NCBI RefSeq assembly: GCF_900141825.1
Contig: NZ_FQYQ01000004.1
Span: 1 to 64,000, forward strand
Direction: 5' to 3'
Length of the DNA: 64,000 bases
Source: Pseudobutyrivibrio xylanivorans DSM 14809
GTDB lineage: Bacteria > Bacillota > Clostridia > Lachnospirales > Lachnospiraceae
Positions within the stretch are counted from its first letter, which is position 1. Each line of letters starts with the position of its first letter. Below, piece by piece: positions 42,862-51,660 of the stretch. The translations under genes and the position numbers were made by a program. The notes below the pieces were generated by a model. It was not told the DNA's origin and searched no databases. It worked only from the letters and a program-made list of their open reading frames with translations.

Positions 42862-44136
42862 ATGATTAGAAAAGAAATGATCGCAATGCTTTTGGCTGGT
42901 GGGCAAGGAAGCCGTTTGGGCGTACTAACGTCAGACGTGGCAAAGCCAGCTGTCTCTTTCGGAGGTAAGTATCGTATTATCGACTTTCCTCTATCAAATT
43001 GTATCAATTCAGGGATTGATACCGTTGGCGTACTAACTCAGTATCAGCCTCTTGTTTTGAACTCTCATATTGGAATAGGTATTCCATGGGATTTGGATCG
43101 AAACAACGGAGGAGTTACTGTTCTCCCTCCTTACGAGAAGAGTGACACTAGTGAGTGGTATTCTGGTACTGCTAACGCAATTTTCCAAAACCTTAAGTAC
43201 ATGGAGAGCTATAACCCAGAGTATGTGCTTATCCTTTCTGGAGATCACATATATAAGATGGATTATGAGGCCATGTTAGATTTTCATAAGGCAAAGGGTG
43301 CTGATGTTACTATCGCAGTAATACCAGTTCCTATTGAGGAAGCATCGCGATTTGGCGTAGTTATTGCTGATGACGATAAGCGAATCAGCGAGTTTGAGGA
43401 GAAGCCACCTCAGCCACGTAGTAATTTGGCTTCAATGGGTATTTACATCTTTAGTTGGAAGGCACTTAAGGAATCACTTTTGGCCCTTAAGGATCAAAGC
43501 AATTGCGATTTTGGTAAGCACGTGCTCCCATACCTTCACGAGAAGGGTTCGCCAATGTATGCTTATGAATTTAACAGCTATTGGAAGGATGTAGGAACAC
43601 TTGGTTCATATTGGGAAGCCAATATGGAGCTTATAGATTTAATTCCAGAGTTTAATCTTTACGAGGAGTTCTGGAAGATTTATACAAATCAGAACATTAT
43701 CGAGCCACAGTTCGTAGCAAATTCCGCAGTAGTGGAAAAGGCGATCGTAGGTGCGGGTGCTCAGATTTATGGAGAAGTATATAACTCAGTACTAGGCGCA
43801 GGCGTGGTTATTGAGGAAGGCACAGTGATTAGAGATTCCATCATCATGGAGGGAGTCAAGATAGGAAAGAACTGTGTAATAGATAAATCGATTGTTGCCG
43901 AAAACACAGTCATTGGCGATAACGCTAAGATTGGTCAGGGCGAGGAAGTAGAAAGCAAGCTGAATGCCAGCGTATATTCATTTGGATTAGCGGTAATTGG
44001 TGAGAATTCTATTATCCCAGCAAATGTAACTATTGGAAAGAATACAGCTATCAAGGGCGAGACAAGCGAGGGAGATTATCCTGACGGACAATTAGCAAGT
44101 GGTGGCTACATTATCAAGGCAGGTGATCGATTATGA
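42862..44136 (+). CDS. glgC: Glucose-1-phosphate adenylyltransferase, catalytic subunit
   Basis: This 424-residue enzyme makes ADP-glucose from glucose 1-phosphate and ATP, the committed step of bacterial glycogen synthesis. The nucleotidyltransferase motif [14 protein letters not shown] is near 10-23. GTANAI, the FEEKP substrate motif and SYWKDVGT follow in the usual order, and a left-handed beta-helix closes the protein. GlgC with a GlgD partner is typical of Firmicutes. The ATG at 42862 gives the family-standard start [14 protein letters not shown], although the AAAAAGG in front sits very close. The stop overlaps the glgD start by 4 bp (ATGA), indicating coupled translation and a GlgC-GlgD hetero-oligomer. 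Confidence 0.95.
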   Translation: MIRKEMIAMLLAGGQGSRLGVLTSDVAKPAVSFGGKYRIIDFPLSNCINSGIDTVGVLTQYQPLVLNSHIGIGIPWDLDRNNGGVTVLPPYEKSDTSEWYSGTANAIFQNLKYMESYNPEYVLILSGDHIYKMDYEAMLDFHKAKGADVTIAVIPVPIEEASRFGVVIADDDKRISEFEEKPPQPRSNLASMGIYIFSWKALKESLLALKDQSNCDFGKHVLPYLHEKGSPMYAYEFNSYWKDVGTLGSYWEANMELIDLIPEFNLYEEFWKIYTNQNIIEPQFVANSAVVEKAIVGAGAQIYGEVYNSVLGAGVVIEEGTVIRDSIIMEGVKIGKNCVIDKSIVAENTVIGDNAKIGQGEEVESKLNASVYSFGLAVIGENSIIPANVTIGKNTAIKGETSEGDYPDGQLASGGYIIKAGDRL

Positions 44137-45266
44137 AAGCATTAGGAATTATACTAGCAGGTGGAAACAGCAGCAGAATGCAGCAGTTGACGGACAAGCG
44201 TGCCATCGCTGCAATGCCAATAGGCGGAAGCTACAGATGTATTGATTTTGTTCTTTCAAATATGACAAACTCACACATCCAGACAGTAGCAGTACTTTCA
44301 CAGTACAACGCAAGATCTCTAAACGAGCATCTTAATTCATCAAAGTGGTGGAACTTTGGTAGAAAGCAGGGAGGACTTTTCCTTTTTACACCAACAGTAA
44401 CCACAAATAATAGCTGGTGGTACAGAGGTACTGCAGATGCTATTTGGCAGAATATTGATTTCTTAAAGAAAAGACATGAGCCATACGTAATCATTGCAAG
44501 TGGAGATGGCGTTTATAAGCTGGACTTCAACAAGGTTCTCGATTATCATATTGAGAAGCAGGCTGATATCACAGTGGTTTGCGCTAAGCTTCCAGAGGGA
44601 GACGACATCAATAGATACGGTGTGGTTACAATGGATAGAGATGGCAGAATCACTGAGTTCGAAGAAAAGCCTATGGTGGCAAACTCTGATATGGTTTCTG
44701 CTGGTGTCTATATCATTAGAAGAAGAGCTCTTATCGATTTATTGGAGGAGTGCAATCGTGAGGGCAGGTACAACTTTGTTACAGACATTCTCATAAGATA
44801 CAAGAGCATGAAGAAGATTTACGGCTACAGGATGGAAGGCTATTGGTCTAACATTGCAGACGTAGATAGTTACTTCAAGGCAAACATGGATTTCTTACGC
44901 AAGGATGTTAGAGATAATTTCTTCCACACAGAGCCAGGAGTCTTCTCAAAGACTCACGACCTTCCACCTGCAAAATACAACGCAGGCTCAAAGGTTTCAA
45001 ACTCACTTATTGCTGGAGGATGTATCATTAACAGCACTGTAGAGAATTCTGTACTGTTCAAGAAGGCGTTTGTTGGAAACAATTCAGTGGTTAAAAACTG
45101 CGTCATTTTGAATGGAGCATATATAGGAGACAACGTACATGTAGAGAATTGCATCGTAGAAAGCCACGAGACGTTGCTCAGCGGATCAACATATATTGGG
45201 GAAAATGGTATCCGCATCGTTACCGGTAACAAAAACAGATATGATATGCCAGTTGGGGAGGTATAA
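44133..45266 (+). CDS. glgD: Glucose-1-phosphate adenylyltransferase, GlgD subunit
   Basis: This 377-residue GlgC paralogue acts as the regulatory partner in Firmicutes. The N-terminal loop [17 protein letters not shown] departs from the catalytic GGxGxRLxxLT pattern. Residues after about 300 form the beta-helix domain. In characterised systems GlgD alone has little activity but raises or tunes the activity of GlgC. Overlap of 4 bp with glgC supports stoichiometric expression. spoVG starts 5 bp after its stop, so the operon may continue into spoVG and pth. Confidence 0.93.
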   Translation: MKALGIILAGGNSSRMQQLTDKRAIAAMPIGGSYRCIDFVLSNMTNSHIQTVAVLSQYNARSLNEHLNSSKWWNFGRKQGGLFLFTPTVTTNNSWWYRGTADAIWQNIDFLKKRHEPYVIIASGDGVYKLDFNKVLDYHIEKQADITVVCAKLPEGDDINRYGVVTMDRDGRITEFEEKPMVANSDMVSAGVYIIRRRALIDLLEECNREGRYNFVTDILIRYKSMKKIYGYRMEGYWSNIADVDSYFKANMDFLRKDVRDNFFHTEPGVFSKTHDLPPAKYNAGSKVSNSLIAGGCIINSTVENSVLFKKAFVGNNSVVKNCVILNGAYIGDNVHVENCIVESHETLLSGSTYIGENGIRIVTGNKNRYDMPVGEV

Positions 45267-45271
45267 CACAA

Positions 45272-45532
45272 ATGCAAATTACAGACATCAGAATTCGCAA
45301 GATTGAAAAAGAAGGCAAAATGAAAGCTGTTGTTTCAGTAACAATCGATGAGGAGTTTGTAATCCACGACATCAAGATTATTGAAGGAGATAAGGGACTG
45401 TTTATCGCAATGCCATCAAGACGTGGCTCTGAGGGTGGCTATAAGGATATTGCTCATCCTATCAAGTCTACGACTAGAGAGCAGATGCAGACAATGATTC
45501 TTAATAAGTATAAAGAAGAGTTCCCTGAGTAG
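45272..45532 (+). CDS. spoVG: SpoVG-family regulator
   Basis: This 86-residue protein matches SpoVG along its length: [11 protein letters not shown] at the start, [17 protein letters not shown] and the strongly conserved FIAMPSRR. SpoVG was found as a sporulation-stage gene in Bacillus but is a nucleic-acid-binding regulator in many non-sporulating Firmicutes and spirochaetes, affecting surface factors and cell division. A GGGGAGG site, overlapping the glgD end, lies about 10 nt before the ATG. It is short of the usual 95 or so residues only at the C-terminal tail. Cotranscription with glycogen genes and pth is likely from spacing. Confidence 0.93.
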   Translation: MQITDIRIRKIEKEGKMKAVVSVTIDEEFVIHDIKIIEGDKGLFIAMPSRRGSEGGYKDIAHPIKSTTREQMQTMILNKYKEEFPE

Positions 45533-45538
45533 TATTTT

Positions 45539-46108
45539 ATGTATTTAATTGTAGGTCTAGGTAATCCAGAGAGAAAGTATGATGGAACCAGACATAATGT
45601 AGGATTTGAGGCTATCGATGCCATCTCTAAGCAGTTTGGAATCGAGGTGAACCACAAGGAACACAAGGGAATTGTGGGAAAGGGAATCATTAACGGAAAG
45701 AAAGTGATTCTTGTAAAGCCACAAACTTACATGAATCTTAGTGGTGAATGTGTCTTGCCACTTACAGATTATTATGAAATTGATCCATCCACAGAAATGG
45801 TAGTTATTTCAGATGATGTATCTCTTTCTACCGGAAATATCCGAGTGAGAAAGAAAGGCAGCGCAGGTGGGCATAATGGTCTGAAAAATATCATTAATCT
45901 TCTTGGAACCAACGAATTTCCTAGAATTCGTGTAGGCGTTGGAGAGTGCGAGGGCGATATGATTGCTCATGTACTTGGAAGATATGACGCTGAGGACAGG
46001 GAAAGAGTAGACGCTTCCATGGAAAAAGTTATTGGAGCAGTTGAATTGTTCCTGGATGGTGATTTGGACGCTGCAATGAATAAATACAATAAGAAAGAAG
46101 AGAAATAG
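45539..46108 (+). CDS. pth: Peptidyl-tRNA hydrolase
   Basis: This 189-residue enzyme frees tRNA from peptidyl-tRNAs that drop off ribosomes. The N-terminal motif LIVGLGNPERKYDGTRHNVG holds Asn10 and the catalytic His19. The motif region KGSAGGHNGLKNI follows near 100-112, as in bacterial Pth. It starts 6 bp after spoVG with only a poor ribosome site, so coupling to spoVG translation is likely. mfd lies about 8.4 kb further on; the pth-mfd neighbourhood is common in Firmicutes, which suggests that the pilus-like operon and sulP were inserted between them here. Confidence 0.95.
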   Translation: MYLIVGLGNPERKYDGTRHNVGFEAIDAISKQFGIEVNHKEHKGIVGKGIINGKKVILVKPQTYMNLSGECVLPLTDYYEIDPSTEMVVISDDVSLSTGNIRVRKKGSAGGHNGLKNIINLLGTNEFPRIRVGVGECEGDMIAHVLGRYDAEDRERVDASMEKVIGAVELFLDGDLDAAMNKYNKKEEK

Positions 46109-46120
46109 GATAAATCTTAC

Positions 46121-46149
46121 GGGCACACTTAAAAGTGTGCCCATTTTTG
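46121..46149 (+). terminator. Terminator after pth
   Basis: GGGCACACTT and AAGTGTGCCC form a perfect 10-bp stem with a 2-nt nominal loop, followed by ATTTTT. Confidence 0.93.
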
Positions 46150-46160
46150 TAACAATGTTA

Positions 46161-46189
46161 TTTACAATAACGATTAAAAAATCTATACT
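46161..46189 (+). promoter_or_regulatory. Promoter of the pilus-like operon
   Basis: TTTACA (5 of 6) and TATACT (5 of 6) are separated by exactly 17 bp, directly after the pth terminator and about 50 bp before the regulator gene. Confidence 0.8.
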
Positions 46190-46238
46190 TAAGGTTGTAA
46201 CAAGTAGGCAATATCTAGTAGTAGAAAAGGGATGAGTG

Positions 46239-47486
46239 ATGGTTAATCAAACAATTATTATCAAAGCAAGAATGTTGGGAAATGTGGAGGTTTTGTACAA
46301 TGATAAACCTTTCACAATCGAGCGAAATAATACTACAAAGGTAAATCAGCTTTTCCAGATGTTATTGTATTACACAAACGGTTTACCTCGTGAGCAGGTA
46401 ATGTATAACTTGTTCCATAACGAGGATATAGCTGATGAGTCTAACAGTTTAAGAGCGCTTGTATTCAGATTAAGAAAGGCACTTCCAAAGGTAGGCCTTC
46501 CTGATGAGGATTATGTACATGTAAAGCGCGGACAGTATCGCATCAGCCCTAATGTAACTGTAGAATGTGATGCTATAGAATTTGAAAATATTGCTAGACA
46601 GGCTCTTGCTTCAGAGGATATTAAAGAGCAGCAGAAGCTTTTAGAAGAGGCTGTTAAGCTTTACAACGGAGACTTTTTACCAGGTCTCAGTGGTGTAGAA
46701 TGGGTTGTAACTGTTCAGGTTAAGCTCAAGAAACTTTATGACAGATGCTTAAAGCAGCTTATGGAGATGTATATTCTCCAGGAGAAGTTCGATAAGCTTT
46801 ATAAGGTTAGTCATAAGGCTGATGGATTATATCCATACGACAACTGGCAGACATACGAGATGCAGGCTCTTATCGAGCTTGGCAAGGCTAAGGAAGCGCT
46901 CAAGCTTTATGAGGATACAGAAGCCCTCATGTTCCAGGAGCTTGGTGTTTCAGTTTCTCAGAGTATGTCAGCACAGCTTGATAAACTTGGTGAACAGATT
47001 AAGAATAATACAGATGTAATCAGCGAGGTAAAGAAGAACCTCGATACTTCAAAAGAGGATATTGAGGGTGCGTTCTACTGCACATATCCAATCTTCGTTG
47101 AAAGTTATAGATACATTAAGCGTGTAATTCGTCGTTCAGGCCAGTCTGCATGGCTTATGCTTTGCACAATTACTGACGGAAAGGGATTTGCCCTCAATGA
47201 TTCAGATCGATTAAATCTTCTTTCAGACGAGCTTTCTGAGGCTATTAGAACATCAGCCCGTGGAGGCGATATGTATGCAAGATACAGCAACAATCAGTTT
47301 GTTGTACTTCTTCTCGATATCACTCAGGAGGACTGTGTATTGGTTCAGGCTAGAATTAATGAGAACCTCAGCAAGGAATCTAGAAAGAGATATATTAAAT
47401 ATCACCTTGCTCCAGTTAATTTGGCAAGTGCAGGAACTGATAACGATACAGATGAGCTTCAGGATATTGTAAGGGGTGAGGATTAA
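46239..47486 (+). CDS. BTAD-type regulator with degenerate GGDEF-like domain
   Basis: This 415-residue protein combines an N-terminal winged-helix (OmpR/SARP-like, about 8-100), a bacterial transcriptional activation domain with TPR-like helices (about 105-250), and a C-terminal domain (about 275-390) shaped like a GGDEF domain. In the last, the signature position reads YSNNQFVVLLL, so GGDEF is replaced by SNNQF (350-354) and cyclic-di-GMP synthesis is not expected. It might instead sense a nucleotide or bind a partner. It is the first gene after the promoter at 46161 and heads the pilus-like operon, so it may regulate it. The ATG at 46239 with AAGGGATGA is preferred to the GTG just before it. 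Confidence 0.8.
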   Translation: MVNQTIIIKARMLGNVEVLYNDKPFTIERNNTTKVNQLFQMLLYYTNGLPREQVMYNLFHNEDIADESNSLRALVFRLRKALPKVGLPDEDYVHVKRGQYRISPNVTVECDAIEFENIARQALASEDIKEQQKLLEEAVKLYNGDFLPGLSGVEWVVTVQVKLKKLYDRCLKQLMEMYILQEKFDKLYKVSHKADGLYPYDNWQTYEMQALIELGKAKEALKLYEDTEALMFQELGVSVSQSMSAQLDKLGEQIKNNTDVISEVKKNLDTSKEDIEGAFYCTYPIFVESYRYIKRVIRRSGQSAWLMLCTITDGKGFALNDSDRLNLLSDELSEAIRTSARGGDMYARYSNNQFVVLLLDITQEDCVLVQARINENLSKESRKRYIKYHLAPVNLASAGTDNDTDELQDIVRGED

Positions 47487-47908
47487 TGCCAGTATCAGCT
47501 AGAATGAAAAGAACTCCAAATTGTGTTGGAATCTGCATTGAAGAGGCAAAGAAAGGCTTTAAGGGAAGAGTGTATAATTGCTTTTCCAAGGAGCCACAGA
47601 GCTTCAACGATATCAATGAAATGTTTTATATAGTAGAAGGTGTTATGGATGCACTGAATTTCCCAGCAGTCAAAACAAAGAACAGAACCTTTAAGAAGAC
47701 TTCTGTAGACTTTGAAGTAAAACCGCTTGATGTTGAGAATAAGGTTTTGGAAGCTGAGGAATTGATTCCTGCAGATGTTAAGGATGGCTACGTACTTATG
47801 GTTACCAGCCGCGATAACGTTACATGGCAGGGAATGATATATGACAAAAAGAAAGATGTTGAATTTACTTTCAATAGTGAGGTAGAACTTATAAGATTGC
47901 TAAAATAA
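47486..47908 (+). CDS. Hypothetical protein of the pilus-like operon
   Basis: I do not recognise this 140-residue protein. It lacks a signal peptide and membrane segments, so it should be cytoplasmic. It is alpha/beta in character with a conserved-looking middle (FNDINEMFYIVEGVMDALNF) and a basic patch KTKNRTFKK. Its start overlaps the stop of the BTAD regulator by one base (TAATG), so it is cotranslated with the regulator and may work with it. It could be a regulatory or assembly factor for the operon; nothing in the sequence decides this. Confidence 0.7.
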   Translation: MPVSARMKRTPNCVGICIEEAKKGFKGRVYNCFSKEPQSFNDINEMFYIVEGVMDALNFPAVKTKNRTFKKTSVDFEVKPLDVENKVLEAEELIPADVKDGYVLMVTSRDNVTWQGMIYDKKKDVEFTFNSEVELIRLLK

Positions 47909-47931
47909 TGTAGAGCAAGTGGAGGAAGCAA

Positions 47932-48906
47932 GTGGGAAGATTTAAGTATTTGCTTTCACTGATTGTTCTGAGTATTAGCCTTGTGGCATGTGGAACCCTC
48001 GAAGGGACATCCGCTATACAAAGCAGCGGACCAGGAGATACTGTAAGCGTTTCATCGGGAGGCACTCGGGCAAAAGAGTCCAATGGTGTCAGAACCAATG
48101 AGATAGTTGTACTTGAACCTGTGGCAAGCGGTGTTACTGTTTATTCAAACAATGATGCCGCAATTGATGCCAGCAATGCTGCTGATGGATATGTGATGGT
48201 AAAATATACCGGAAGTGCCGCAAAGGTTAGAATGCTAATAGAGACACCAGCAGGGAATACATACAATTATCTGATGGCGCTTGATGGGAATTATGATGTT
48301 TATCCATTGTCTGAAGGTAGCGGAAAATACAAAATCGGTGTCTATGAGAACCTACACGATGACCAGTATGCAGCAGCATTTACTCAGTCAGTGAATGTCA
48401 CTCTAAAAGATGAATTTAGCATGTTCCTGTACCCAAATGCCTATGTGGATTTCAATGCATCCTCAAAGGCAGTATTAAAGGGTGCAGAGCTGGCAACAGG
48501 ATGTAATACCGATCTTGAGGTGGTACAGAATGTATATCATTACATTATTGAAAATATTACCTATGACCATCAAAAGGCGGCTACAGTCCAGTCAGGTTAT
48601 ATTCCAACGGTGGACGAAACTTTGGCCACTGGAACAGGAATATGCTTTGACTATGCCTCTTTGATGGGAGCAATGCTAAGGTCACAGGGTATACCAACCA
48701 GATTAGAGATTGGCTACGCTGGAACGGAGTATCATGCATGGATATCTGTTTATGTTCCAGATGTGGGTTGGATAGACAAGATTATACAATTTGACGGTAA
48801 AAAATGGACATTGATGGATCCAACACTTGGTTCCTATGCAAGTAAAAGTATAGTTAAGAAATATCTAGAAGACGACAGTTACTATCAATTGAAATATAAA
48901 TATTAA
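47932..48906 (+). CDS. Transglutaminase-like lipoprotein
   Basis: This 324-residue protein starts at a GTG with GGAGG in front. Its lipoprotein signal has the lipobox LVAC with Cys20. The C-terminal half is a transglutaminase/protease-like core with an intact triad: Cys238 in GICFDYASLM, His268 in EYHAWI and Asp296 in LMDPTLGS. The middle (about 60-160) is a beta-rich domain. Such proteins act outside the membrane as peptidases or cross-linkers. Placement in the pilus-like operon, 1 bp overlapping the PilC/GspF gene region, suggests processing or cross-linking of surface filaments or wall material; this is an inference. Confidence 0.85.
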   Translation: MGRFKYLLSLIVLSISLVACGTLEGTSAIQSSGPGDTVSVSSGGTRAKESNGVRTNEIVVLEPVASGVTVYSNNDAAIDASNAADGYVMVKYTGSAAKVRMLIETPAGNTYNYLMALDGNYDVYPLSEGSGKYKIGVYENLHDDQYAAAFTQSVNVTLKDEFSMFLYPNAYVDFNASSKAVLKGAELATGCNTDLEVVQNVYHYIIENITYDHQKAATVQSGYIPTVDETLATGTGICFDYASLMGAMLRSQGIPTRLEIGYAGTEYHAWISVYVPDVGWIDKIIQFDGKKWTLMDPTLGSYASKSIVKKYLEDDSYYQLKYKY

Positions 48907-48917
48907 TGGGTGGGGCT

Positions 48918-49970
48918 ATGAGTGAGAAATCTAGAAAGAGATTAACGTCAGAAGAACTATATGCATTCTCAGATGAAATGGGAATGATGATTTCAAGTGG
49001 TGTATCGGCAATTCAGGGACTTGCCATGATGATTGATGAATCAGAGGGTGGTGAGGAAAAAGAGCTTCTTACAGAGATGGAGAAAGTTGTTGGTGAAACA
49101 GGTTCTTTATCCAAGGCTATAGAGGGAGCAGGCGTTTTCCCTGATTATTTCGTAGAGATGGCAAAGATGGGTGAGCAGACCGGTAAAATGGATTCTGTTC
49201 TGGTAAATCTTGCGGCTCATTATTCTAGAGAAATGGCTATAAGTAATGCCATTAGAAGTGCGGTTACTTATCCGCTGATGATGGTTGCTATGATGCTAGT
49301 AATCATCATTGTATTAGTTACAGAAATTATGCCTGTCTTTGACAGGGTCTTTAAGCAGCTGGGTGGCACAATGGATGGCCTTTCAGCAGGCTTTCTTTCA
49401 GTTGGAAAATTCATGAAAAGCAATGGCGTATTATTCTTAATTCTTTTGGCTGCCATTGTGGTATATCTCATTGTTATTAATAAAACTTCATGGGGCAAGG
49501 AGCACAGAAACGGCATCCTATATAAGAGCCCAAGATTTAAGTCTATTCATTCAAAGATTGCTACAAGTAGATTCGCATCGGCTATGGCAATGACTCTTTC
49601 AAGTGGTATGGATGTAATGCAGTCGCTGGATGTCAGTGGACGAATTGTAGATGCTCCAGAATTTGAGCAGAAGGTTGAAAAATGTAAGGATTCCTTTGCG
49701 GATACAATGGATATTGGAAAAGCATTTTCAATGTCAGGAATCTTTGGAGGACTCTATGGAAGAATGGCAATCTTAGGCGCAAAAACAGGTAATATGGAGA
49801 CAGTTTTAGAGAAGGTTGCTACAACATATCAGCAGGAGGCTGACGAGGAAATTAATGACCTTATCGCAGTTGTAGAGCCAACATTGGTTATTATCCTTTC
49901 GGTAATTGTTGGTATTATCCTTCTTTCAGTTATGTTACCACTGTTAAACATTATGTCAGGGATGATTTGA
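48918..49970 (+). CDS. PilC/GspF-type inner-membrane platform protein
   Basis: This 350-residue protein has the two T2SF domains (about 12-135 and 205-335) with three transmembrane segments near 115-145, 170-190 and 320-345. The family pattern TGKMDSVLVNLA and its second-domain counterpart TGNMETVLEKVA are both present. It is the membrane platform on which the ATPase acts in type IV pili and type II secretion. A nearer ATG at 48918 with GGTGGGG in front is chosen over 48906. It is the only recognisable core membrane component in the operon: no PilM/N/O homologue and no prepilin peptidase are encoded nearby. Confidence 0.92.
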   Translation: MSEKSRKRLTSEELYAFSDEMGMMISSGVSAIQGLAMMIDESEGGEEKELLTEMEKVVGETGSLSKAIEGAGVFPDYFVEMAKMGEQTGKMDSVLVNLAAHYSREMAISNAIRSAVTYPLMMVAMMLVIIIVLVTEIMPVFDRVFKQLGGTMDGLSAGFLSVGKFMKSNGVLFLILLAAIVVYLIVINKTSWGKEHRNGILYKSPRFKSIHSKIATSRFASAMAMTLSSGMDVMQSLDVSGRIVDAPEFEQKVEKCKDSFADTMDIGKAFSMSGIFGGLYGRMAILGAKTGNMETVLEKVATTYQQEADEEINDLIAVVEPTLVIILSVIVGIILLSVMLPLLNIMSGMI

Positions 49971-49971
49971 T

Positions 49972-50328
49972 ATGGCTAAAACAAGATTTGGAAGCCTTGA
50001 TGGCATTCATCAAATCAAAAAAAAGAATGTGGCCTCGACAACACTTATATCTGCAGGGCTATTCATTCTCATATTTATAGCGTTCCTGTTTGCTGTATCC
50101 AAGGCATCTGAGGGCTCTGTTGAAGAACAGAAAAACAACTTGTCTAATGCGATAGACAGGGCTGTTATGCAGTGCTACGTCACAGAGGGACGTTATCCAG
50201 AAAGCTTTGAATACCTTAAGGAAAACTATGGAATTATTTATGATGACGAGTTGTTTAGGGTAGATTATGTAATCTTTGGAACTAATATGAAGCCGGATAT
50301 TACAATCATAAATATCGGCGAAAGGTAG
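49972..50328 (+). CDS. Small one-pass pilin-like protein (A)
   Basis: This 118-residue protein has a basic N terminus, one hydrophobic helix at about 23-43 and a short extracytoplasmic domain. The latter includes CYVTEGRYPESFEYLKENYG, a pattern seen in the variable region of pilin-like proteins. There is no classic prepilin peptidase site (G-FTxxE) before the helix. The gene starts 1 bp after the PilC/GspF stop. By position and size it is a probable pseudopilin or pilus-associated subunit; the family could not be named. Confidence 0.7.
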   Translation: MAKTRFGSLDGIHQIKKKNVASTTLISAGLFILIFIAFLFAVSKASEGSVEEQKNNLSNAIDRAVMQCYVTEGRYPESFEYLKENYGIIYDDELFRVDYVIFGTNMKPDITIINIGER

Positions 50329-50346
50329 TTTTGGGAGGAAAAAGCC

Positions 50347-50892
50347 TTGGCAATGAACAAGAATCGATTGAAAAAACATAATATCGATATCATGTTCCTT
50401 ATGATTCTTTTCTTGATATTCACTTTTTCTGCAGTGAGTGTTCTTTTGCTGGCCGTTAATTCTTATAAGGCTGTAGTTGTGTCTAATGAGAAGAATTCAA
50501 ACACAAGAGCAGCAACAGCTTATATTAGAGAGAAGGTGCGTCAGCACGACAAAAGTGGAAGTATAGATATCTCACAAATCGATGGAATCGAAGCTATCAA
50601 AATGGATGAAGGAGAAGGATATTATCTTTATATCTATTACTTGGATGGCTATCTGATGGAGTTAGAGGCTAAGGATGATGCTGGAGTAACTGCTGATTTT
50701 GGAAATCAGCTGATAAAGATAAATAATCTTGAGTTTAGTTGGAAGAACACTCAACTGATTGAGGTGGAGGTAGAAGAGGCTACTGGAGAGAAAAGGGTAG
50801 TAGATATAGGAGTTAAATCAGCATTATATATTGATGATAACACCGCTGATTCTGAGGGATTAACAGAAGAGGAGGTGGCAAATGAGAACTAG
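50347..50892 (+). CDS. Small one-pass pilin-like protein (B), DUF4860-like
   Basis: This 181-residue protein has a Lys-rich N terminus, one long hydrophobic helix at about 16-40 and an acidic beta-rich outer domain ending EGLTEEEVANEN. It resembles DUF4860 proteins, which in Clostridia occur beside PilC/PilT genes. The start is taken as a TTG at 50347 because GGGAGG lies 8 nt upstream; the ATG at 50353 has a less suitable distance. Its end overlaps the next gene by 11 bp. No glutamate at position 5 of a pilin-type helix is seen. Confidence 0.72.
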   Translation: MAMNKNRLKKHNIDIMFLMILFLIFTFSAVSVLLLAVNSYKAVVVSNEKNSNTRAATAYIREKVRQHDKSGSIDISQIDGIEAIKMDEGEGYYLYIYYLDGYLMELEAKDDAGVTADFGNQLIKINNLEFSWKNTQLIEVEVEEATGEKRVVDIGVKSALYIDDNTADSEGLTEEEVANEN

Positions 50893-51262
50893 AAATAATG
50901 GCTCGCGTATTTTTATGACGGAGCTTATGTTTTCAATATTATTCTTCATTATAGTATCTGCAATATGTATACAGTGTTTTGCTACCGCCTATGCAAAGAG
51001 CAGAGATGCAAGTGAAATTACAGGTGCTGTAAATGCAGCAACAAATGCAGCAGAGAGATATCTGGTAGAACCTGATTTTGAGGGATTTACAGAGTATTAC
51101 GATGAAAACTGGCAGATTGTAAGTAATGAAGGAGCATATAAAACAACTGCAATTATAACGGATGCAGAGGATAAAAAGAGCTGTCAGTCGCTACATATAG
51201 TAGTAGCCACTAATGACGATAGGGAAATCTATTCACTGGTTGTGGAAAAAGCTTTGAAATAA
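50882..51262 (+). CDS. Small one-pass pilin-like protein (C) with prepilin-like N terminus
   Basis: This 126-residue protein begins with a short basic leader and continues SRIFMTELMFSILFFIIVSA. This resembles a type IV prepilin start, with Glu in the fifth place of IFMTEL as in FTLIEL, but with Arg instead of Gly before it. The hydrophobic helix (about 13-35) is followed by an extracytoplasmic domain. GGAGG precedes the ATG and the gene overlaps its upstream neighbour by 11 bp. Of the four small proteins it is the best candidate for a true pilin-like subunit. Confidence 0.75.
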   Translation: MRTRNNGSRIFMTELMFSILFFIIVSAICIQCFATAYAKSRDASEITGAVNAATNAAERYLVEPDFEGFTEYYDENWQIVSNEGAYKTTAIITDAEDKKSCQSLHIVVATNDDREIYSLVVEKALK

Positions 51263-51282
51263 GGGTATTGGTGTGGATTAAT

Positions 51283-51651
51283 ATGGAAGAACAGAAGAGT
51301 CAAGCACGTTCAATAATAAATATTGGAACCTCGCTGATGGTTGTGATTCTCATTGGCTTGGCTTTTGCTGTAATTGCAGCTTTGGCTATATCTTCAAGCC
51401 ACAATAATTACAGCTTAAGCGAGAAGCAAAAAGCTCATACAGACGAATACTATGCTGCATCTAATGAGGCGTATGAAAAGATAGCGGCATCAGAATGGGC
51501 TAATCAGGAGTTTTCAGTGAGTATAAATGATACACAGGACTTAAGTGTAAAGGTAAGTGGTGGAGAAATAGTCGTCTGGGAGGTTATCAATAATAGCAGC
51601 TGGGAGGCAGACAGTACTCAGCCAGTAATAACTTTAGATGACTGGAATTAA
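51283..51651 (+). CDS. Small one-pass pilin-like protein (D)
   Basis: This 122-residue protein has a polar N terminus with several charges, one hydrophobic helix at about 18-40 and a soluble outer domain with a helix rich in Lys/Ala/Glu (SEKQKAHTDEYYAASNEAYE). There is no prepilin peptidase motif. The start is uncertain: TTG 51268, GTG 51271 and ATG 51283 share one frame and none has an ideal ribosome site; the ATG is chosen. It sits between the other small proteins and pilT with 9 bp to the latter. Confidence 0.7.
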   Translation: MEEQKSQARSIINIGTSLMVVILIGLAFAVIAALAISSSHNNYSLSEKQKAHTDEYYAASNEAYEKIAASEWANQEFSVSINDTQDLSVKVSGGEIVVWEVINNSSWEADSTQPVITLDDWN

Positions 51652-51660
51652 GGAGGAACT

